A stretch of DNA of 64,000 nt from Chryseobacterium sediminis (GTDB taxonomy: Bacteria; Bacteroidota; Bacteroidia; Flavobacteriales; Weeksellaceae), in the NCBI RefSeq assembly GCF_008386505.1, contig NZ_VUNZ01000001.1, positions 1,667,937 to 1,731,936 on the forward strand. The letters run 5' to 3'. The notes under the pieces are model-generated. The model worked only from the letters and a program-made list of their open reading frames with translations. It was not told where the DNA came from and searched no databases. Numbering within the stretch: the stretch's first letter is position 1; each line of letters opens with the position of its first letter. The position numbers and the translations under genes are program-made. Below are positions 59,567 through 64,000 of the stretch, in pieces.

Positions 59567-61168
59567 TTATCTTCTAGTTCTACCCTTATCGTTAGTTCTT
59601 GAATCCTGTGCAACACGGAATCCTACCCAACCATAAGCTCTGTTTTGATTTTTATATCTTCTTTGTCCCGGATCCAGCCAATATGCTGTATCCTGCCAAG
59701 AACCACCTTTTACAACTCTAACCTCGTTAGAAATTCCTGAAGTTCTGTCTTTAGTATCTTTTTGAAGTTTCACTCTACCGTTTCCGTCTACAACAAAGCT
59801 TTGTTTAGGAGCATTGTACATATCGAATCCGGCAGCAGAATCAGAAGCTCTGTAATATTCTAAAGAAGACTGTCTGTCACCATCTCTGTAGTTTCTGTAA
59901 TCAGCGATAGTTTGTCTTTCAAATTGTCCAGGAAGTCCTTTGTAAACTAATCTTCCGTCAGCTAAAGTATCATATTTGATAGAGCCTTCGTCGATCATTT
60001 TATAAGTTCCGTCACCGTTTCTTACGATAGCCTGAGGCATGTTTCCTCTATAGTAATTGAAATCACTGTAATCTTCATCAATGATTGGTCTGTAAACATC
60101 TGCAGTCCATTCTGAAACGTTTCCGAACATACCATATACACCTAAATCATTAGATGGATACTTTCTTACGTCAGAAGTCTGTGCAGAACCGTCATTCTTC
60201 CATCCTGAGATTCCTGAATAGTCACCTTTACCCATTTTGAAGTTTTCAAGGAACATTCCTCTGTCTCTTCCTTTGGTGCCTCTTAATCTTTCGATTTCAG
60301 GTTTTTTACCTAGGTATTGGTTGTACTCTCTCGTTTTAGCCATACCAAGAGCTGCATATTCCCATTCAACTTCGGTAGGAAGTCTGAACTTCTGTACCAT
60401 AGCAGAATTTGGCGCTCTGTTAGCTGCAAGCAATCTCTGGTTTGTAGTTTTCATACCAGTTTTTTGCTGCATTCTTTTTTCATTGATATATCCTTGCATT
60501 TCAGGATCATTCGATTTGAATTTATCCATGTTAAATGCAGTCCCTCCTTGGTTATTGGATTCGTTGATATACAAATCTTTAGCAATAATACCAGACTGCA
60601 TCAAAGCTTTTTCATTTGCTCTGTCTGTCAGCCACTCACAGTATCTGTTTGCCTGAGTCCATGAAACACCTACTACCGGATAGTAATCAAATTCCGGAGA
60701 ACGCAGATAAGTTTCATTATAGTCGTTTCTTGCTAATTTGTTGTCCCATAATAAGGTATCCGGCAAAGCACCGTTATAAATTTCCTTAAAACTAGGATCA
60801 CTTGGTGGGAATACATACTTCAACCATGTAAGGTATTCGCGGTATTCGTAGTTAGTAATTTCTGTTTCTCCGATAAAGAATGAACTTACCTGCATTCTGC
60901 GAGGCGTGTTATTCCAATCGTGCATAACATCATCTTTCACTAATCCCATTGTAAAAGTTCCACCTTCTACATATACCATTCCAGGCCACCCCTTCTGCTT
61001 TTGTTGCTTTCCTGCAAAAAACCAACCTTGTTTTTCGTTTGGTTTCCAACCTGTTTTACTGACAAATTTTTTGGTACCGCCACCTTTGCTGGTTCCTGAT
61101 CCGCCACAGCTGGTTAATGCAAGTGTAGAACTTAATGCTATTAATGAAAACAACTTTAGTTTTTTCAT
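59567..61168 (-). CDS. gldJ: Gliding motility/T9SS lipoprotein GldJ
   Basis: A 533-residue lipoprotein of the type IX secretion/gliding machinery. Starting at the ATG at 61168 gives signal MKKLKLFSLIALSSTLALTS with lipobox LTSC (C21). The body is a formylglycine-generating-enzyme-like (sulfatase-modifying factor) domain: GMVYVEGGTFTMGLVKDDVM, SSFFIGETEITNYEYREYLT, FRLPTEVEWEYAALGMAKTR, GVYGMFGNVSEWTADVYRP and the end VVKGGSWQDTAYWLDPGQRR. GldJ stabilises GldK in flavobacteria and is needed for secretion. Divergent from porU, as in other flavobacteria. Confidence 0.94.
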   Translation of the reverse strand: MKKLKLFSLIALSSTLALTSCGGSGTSKGGGTKKFVSKTGWKPNEKQGWFFAGKQQKQKGWPGMVYVEGGTFTMGLVKDDVMHDWNNTPRRMQVSSFFIGETEITNYEYREYLTWLKYVFPPSDPSFKEIYNGALPDTLLWDNKLARNDYNETYLRSPEFDYYPVVGVSWTQANRYCEWLTDRANEKALMQSGIIAKDLYINESNNQGGTAFNMDKFKSNDPEMQGYINEKRMQQKTGMKTTNQRLLAANRAPNSAMVQKFRLPTEVEWEYAALGMAKTREYNQYLGKKPEIERLRGTKGRDRGMFLENFKMGKGDYSGISGWKNDGSAQTSDVRKYPSNDLGVYGMFGNVSEWTADVYRPIIDEDYSDFNYYRGNMPQAIVRNGDGTYKMIDEGSIKYDTLADGRLVYKGLPGQFERQTIADYRNYRDGDRQSSLEYYRASDSAAGFDMYNAPKQSFVVDGNGRVKLQKDTKDRTSGISNEVRVVKGGSWQDTAYWLDPGQRRYKNQNRAYGWVGFRVAQDSRTNDKGRTRR

Positions 61169-61332
61169 AGTCGATATAAATATTTTCAAAGTACAAAGAA
61201 AAAATAAATTATTCAATAAATCAAGTAAACATTTGATTTTTTTGAAAAACGTTAACAATTTAATTTTATTGTATCGCAATTTAATTCTAAAATTTTCATT
61301 TATTTTGTAATTTAGCAATTTCAATAGTAAAC

Positions 61333-64000
61333 ATGAAACGAAAAATTACGCTTTTATCTTTAATCGCTTTTGCATCAACACTTTACGCCCAAAGAAACAC
61401 CATAGAATGGAATGGATCGAAAATTCAGGATTTTGGCGATACAAAATTAAATCTTCCTAATTTTAAAAATGAGGGCTTTTCTTTCAGCCAAAATAATGTT
61501 TTTATAGTAACCAAGCAAAAAATCGGAGAAAAGCAGCTTAAAATTTCAGATCTTGTCTGGGAAAACGTTCCTGCTCAGGATTTATTTGAGTTGGATAAAG
61601 GAAGACTTCCTGATTATGATGTGGCAGATGTTTCCTATTATAATCTGGATGGAGACAGCTATGCCAGTATCAGTGTTGCTTTGTTTAAAAATGTAAAAGG
61701 CCGTGTTCAGAGATTATCTTCGTTTAATGTTTCAGAAGCCTCTTCATTTGTAAATACTACCGGAACTGTTAATAAGATAGGCACAACCGGCAACCCATTA
61801 TCAAGTGGCAACTTTTACAAAATAAAAGTCGACAAGTCCGGCGTATTCAAAATCACATCTCAGTTTTTAAAAGACAACGGAATCAATCCCGGATCTGTAA
61901 ATCCTAAGAATTTCAGAATTTATGGGAACGGAGGGGTAATGCTTCCTGAATATAACCAGGATGCAAGATATGGAGCCTTACAGGAGAATTCCATTCAGGT
62001 AGTAGGTGAAGATGACGGAGTATGGAATGATAATGATTATGCTCTTTTCTACGCACAGGGTCCTGATGGTTATAACCTTTATGACACTTCCAATGGAAAT
62101 GGTTTTAAAAGAAAGGATACCCGATTCAGCGAAAGAAGCAATAATGTCAAAAATATCTATGAAGATTTTTCTTATTATTATATCAACTTTGACAAAGGTG
62201 CTGGAAAAAGAGTTCCGACTGTTGATGGAACCCTTCCTGCACAGCTGATTACAAGGTATGACAATTACCAGGTGATCAACAAGGACCAAAAAAACTTGTT
62301 GAAAGTTGGTAGAACTTGGGTGGAGGACACTCCTTTCAGTAATGAAAAAACAGTGACACTTAGTACCAACTCGCCAATACAGGCAGGTGATGTTATACGA
62401 TACAGAACTCAGGTGGTAGCCTATAATTCGCAACAGAATACGATTGATTTTAAGATCAATAATTTAAATCCTCATCCACTGCAGACTATCCCTACGGATA
62501 CTCCATCTTATCAGTATACTTTTTACCCTGTAACGTATGCCGGGGCGCTTACCAATCTTACAGGAAATCAGATTACAATGGTGTTGAATCCTGATATTTC
62601 CAAAAACCCTAACGGAACTTTCTATTTTGATTATGTAGAAGTACAGTACAAAGAAAACCTTGCGTTCAATGGTTCACAGATGAACTTCAGGGATTATTCA
62701 ATTGTAAGTGGAAGCAATACAGATTACGGATTCAGCATTACCAATGCTGCTAATATAGAGCAGGTATGGGATGTAACGGATATTACCAACGTCAGCCGAA
62801 GAGTGAATAAAGCAGGAGCCGGCTCATTCAACTTTGCTTATACAGCCGCTGATCCGAATTTCAATAATGAATTTGTGGCTTTTCGTGCTGATGCGGCTTT
62901 CAGTCCACAGTTTGTAGGAAGAATTTCCAATCAAAATCTTTCCGCTTTACAAAATATAGATTACCTGATTCTGACAGTTCCTGAAATGATGGGCCAGGCA
63001 CAGAGACTTGCCAATTATCATCAGACTGCTCATAATTATAAAGTGGAAATTGTAGATGTCAACAAAATCTACGAAGAATACGGCAGCGGTAGTAAAGATC
63101 TTACAGCTATAAGAGATTTTGTCAGCAAGCTCAATACTCCTCTTGGAAGGCTTCAGTATGTATTTATTCTGGGCGATGCTTCATTTGATTATAAAAACAG
63201 AGTTCCCAATAATACAAACGTTGTTCCCAGCTACCAGAGTGAGCAATCTTCAGATTACGTATCCTCATTTGTAACGGATGATTATATTGTAATGACCAAG
63301 CCACAAACTACATTATTAATTGAAAACAATTTACCGGATCTGCCTGTGGGAAGAATACCCGCTGCAAACGCAAGTGAAGCCGGAGATATGATTAATAAAA
63401 CACTGGCTTATTACAACTCTCTTCAGGGGCAGTCAACTCCTTTTGGAGACTGGCGTATGCGACTTGATTTTGTTGTGGATGATAATAATGAAGGAGGAAG
63501 TCCTTTCCACAATGTAATGGACAACAGTCTGGCCGCTATATTTGAACAACCTGGCCAGCTGGAGCTGAAAGAATACAACGTTAAAAAATTATATATGGAT
63601 GCCTTTAACGCTCAGAGTACATCTGGGGGACGAAGATATCCACAGGTAAACCAGGCTATTTCCAATGCCATTGGTAACAGTTTATATCTGTTTTATTTCG
63701 GGCATGGAGGAATTAACGGCTGGGCACAGGAAAGAGTATTAACATCTACTGAGGTTCAGAATGCCAATAATTTCTCTAATGTATACAGCAGATTCCCGTT
63801 TGTATCTACCATTACGTGTGAATTTACGTTATGGGATGAGCCTGCAACCAATTCTGTAGGGGAACAGTTTATCAAAATGAAGCAGGGAGGTGCATCAGCA
63901 ATGATTACTTCCAGCCGTGCTATCGGGGTAGATTACGGACGTGATTTTACGAATACATTCACTCAGAATATCTTTAAACTAACCAGTGACGATTTCAATA
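61333..64000 (+). CDS. porU: T9SS sortase PorU, 5' part
   Basis: 889 codons of an open frame that continues beyond the window. PorU is the C25-family cell-surface sortase that cleaves the C-terminal signal of type IX cargo and attaches it to LPS. It has a signal peptide ending LYAQ. Long N-terminal beta domains follow, then a caspase-like catalytic region with RLQYVFILGDASFDYKNRVP, H791 in YFGHGGINGW, and C829 in VSTITCEFTLWDEP. The frame has no stop between 61333 and 64000. The usual length exceeds 1100 residues, so about a quarter is missing. Confidence 0.95.
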   Translation, partial: MKRKITLLSLIAFASTLYAQRNTIEWNGSKIQDFGDTKLNLPNFKNEGFSFSQNNVFIVTKQKIGEKQLKISDLVWENVPAQDLFELDKGRLPDYDVADVSYYNLDGDSYASISVALFKNVKGRVQRLSSFNVSEASSFVNTTGTVNKIGTTGNPLSSGNFYKIKVDKSGVFKITSQFLKDNGINPGSVNPKNFRIYGNGGVMLPEYNQDARYGALQENSIQVVGEDDGVWNDNDYALFYAQGPDGYNLYDTSNGNGFKRKDTRFSERSNNVKNIYEDFSYYYINFDKGAGKRVPTVDGTLPAQLITRYDNYQVINKDQKNLLKVGRTWVEDTPFSNEKTVTLSTNSPIQAGDVIRYRTQVVAYNSQQNTIDFKINNLNPHPLQTIPTDTPSYQYTFYPVTYAGALTNLTGNQITMVLNPDISKNPNGTFYFDYVEVQYKENLAFNGSQMNFRDYSIVSGSNTDYGFSITNAANIEQVWDVTDITNVSRRVNKAGAGSFNFAYTAADPNFNNEFVAFRADAAFSPQFVGRISNQNLSALQNIDYLILTVPEMMGQAQRLANYHQTAHNYKVEIVDVNKIYEEYGSGSKDLTAIRDFVSKLNTPLGRLQYVFILGDASFDYKNRVPNNTNVVPSYQSEQSSDYVSSFVTDDYIVMTKPQTTLLIENNLPDLPVGRIPAANASEAGDMINKTLAYYNSLQGQSTPFGDWRMRLDFVVDDNNEGGSPFHNVMDNSLAAIFEQPGQLELKEYNVKKLYMDAFNAQSTSGGRRYPQVNQAISNAIGNSLYLFYFGHGGINGWAQERVLTSTEVQNANNFSNVYSRFPFVSTITCEFTLWDEPATNSVGEQFIKMKQGGASAMITSSRAIGVDYGRDFTNTFTQNIFKLTSDDFN

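Overview
The window is AT-rich and reads as a chromosomal segment of a flavobacterium close to Chryseobacterium (Bacteroidota). The evidence is a gldJ/porU pair of the type IX secretion and gliding machinery, -7 elements of the TAnnTTTG type instead of TATAAT, weak Shine-Dalgarno sequences, many SpII lipoproteins and outer-membrane beta-barrels, and short dispersed intergenic repeats of the sort common in that genus. No tRNA, rRNA, CRISPR array, insertion sequence or prophage was seen.

1-7.5 kb: accessory region. A plus-strand R-body (Reb) locus holds two divergent RebB-like genes (138, 2386), several genes of unknown function (371-2362) and five tandem near-identical rebB genes in units of about 340 bp (3079-4705). 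Hairpins separate the units. One gene of the locus appears split by a run of ten A at 870-879. A four-gene minus-strand operon faces the array across a shared terminator: unknown protein, 7-TM protein, histidine kinase and NarL-type response regulator. It is the obvious candidate controller of the locus.

7.7-18 kb: a LysE exporter gene with a frameshifted end; AraC regulator plus siderophore-interacting flavoprotein; a Crp-type regulator/oxidoreductase/quinone-reductase operon; a candidate tiny gene or small RNA at about 13.1 kb; a large Xaa-Pro aminopeptidase; two small membrane proteins; topoisomerase IB; another AraC regulator.

18-29 kb: a complete minus-strand urease cluster. The order of transcription is ureA-ureB-ureC-outer-membrane protein-ureE-ureF-ureG-ureD, then a nickel-permease-like protein, a urea transporter and a TonB-dependent receptor. 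It covers enzyme, maturation, and both inner- and outer-membrane supply of nickel and urea.

29-46 kb: mostly housekeeping or single genes: pruA, small lipoproteins (one behind a heptanucleotide repeat), a TPR-AraC membrane regulator, a thioredoxin-TPR protein, fabH, corA, a patatin-like lipase, an HxlR/flavodoxin pair, tag, a secreted hydrolase and a DoxD/DoxA-like fusion.

46-51 kb: a tetR-tolC-HlyD-DHA2 multidrug efflux operon with a textbook TTG-N19-TACATTTG promoter overlapping a likely operator.

51-64 kb: core genes: holB, an aldehyde dehydrogenase, an outer-membrane barrel plus lptC, anmK, a SRPBCC protein, a Nudix hydrolase, murF, gldJ and the 5' part of porU, which runs off the end of the window.
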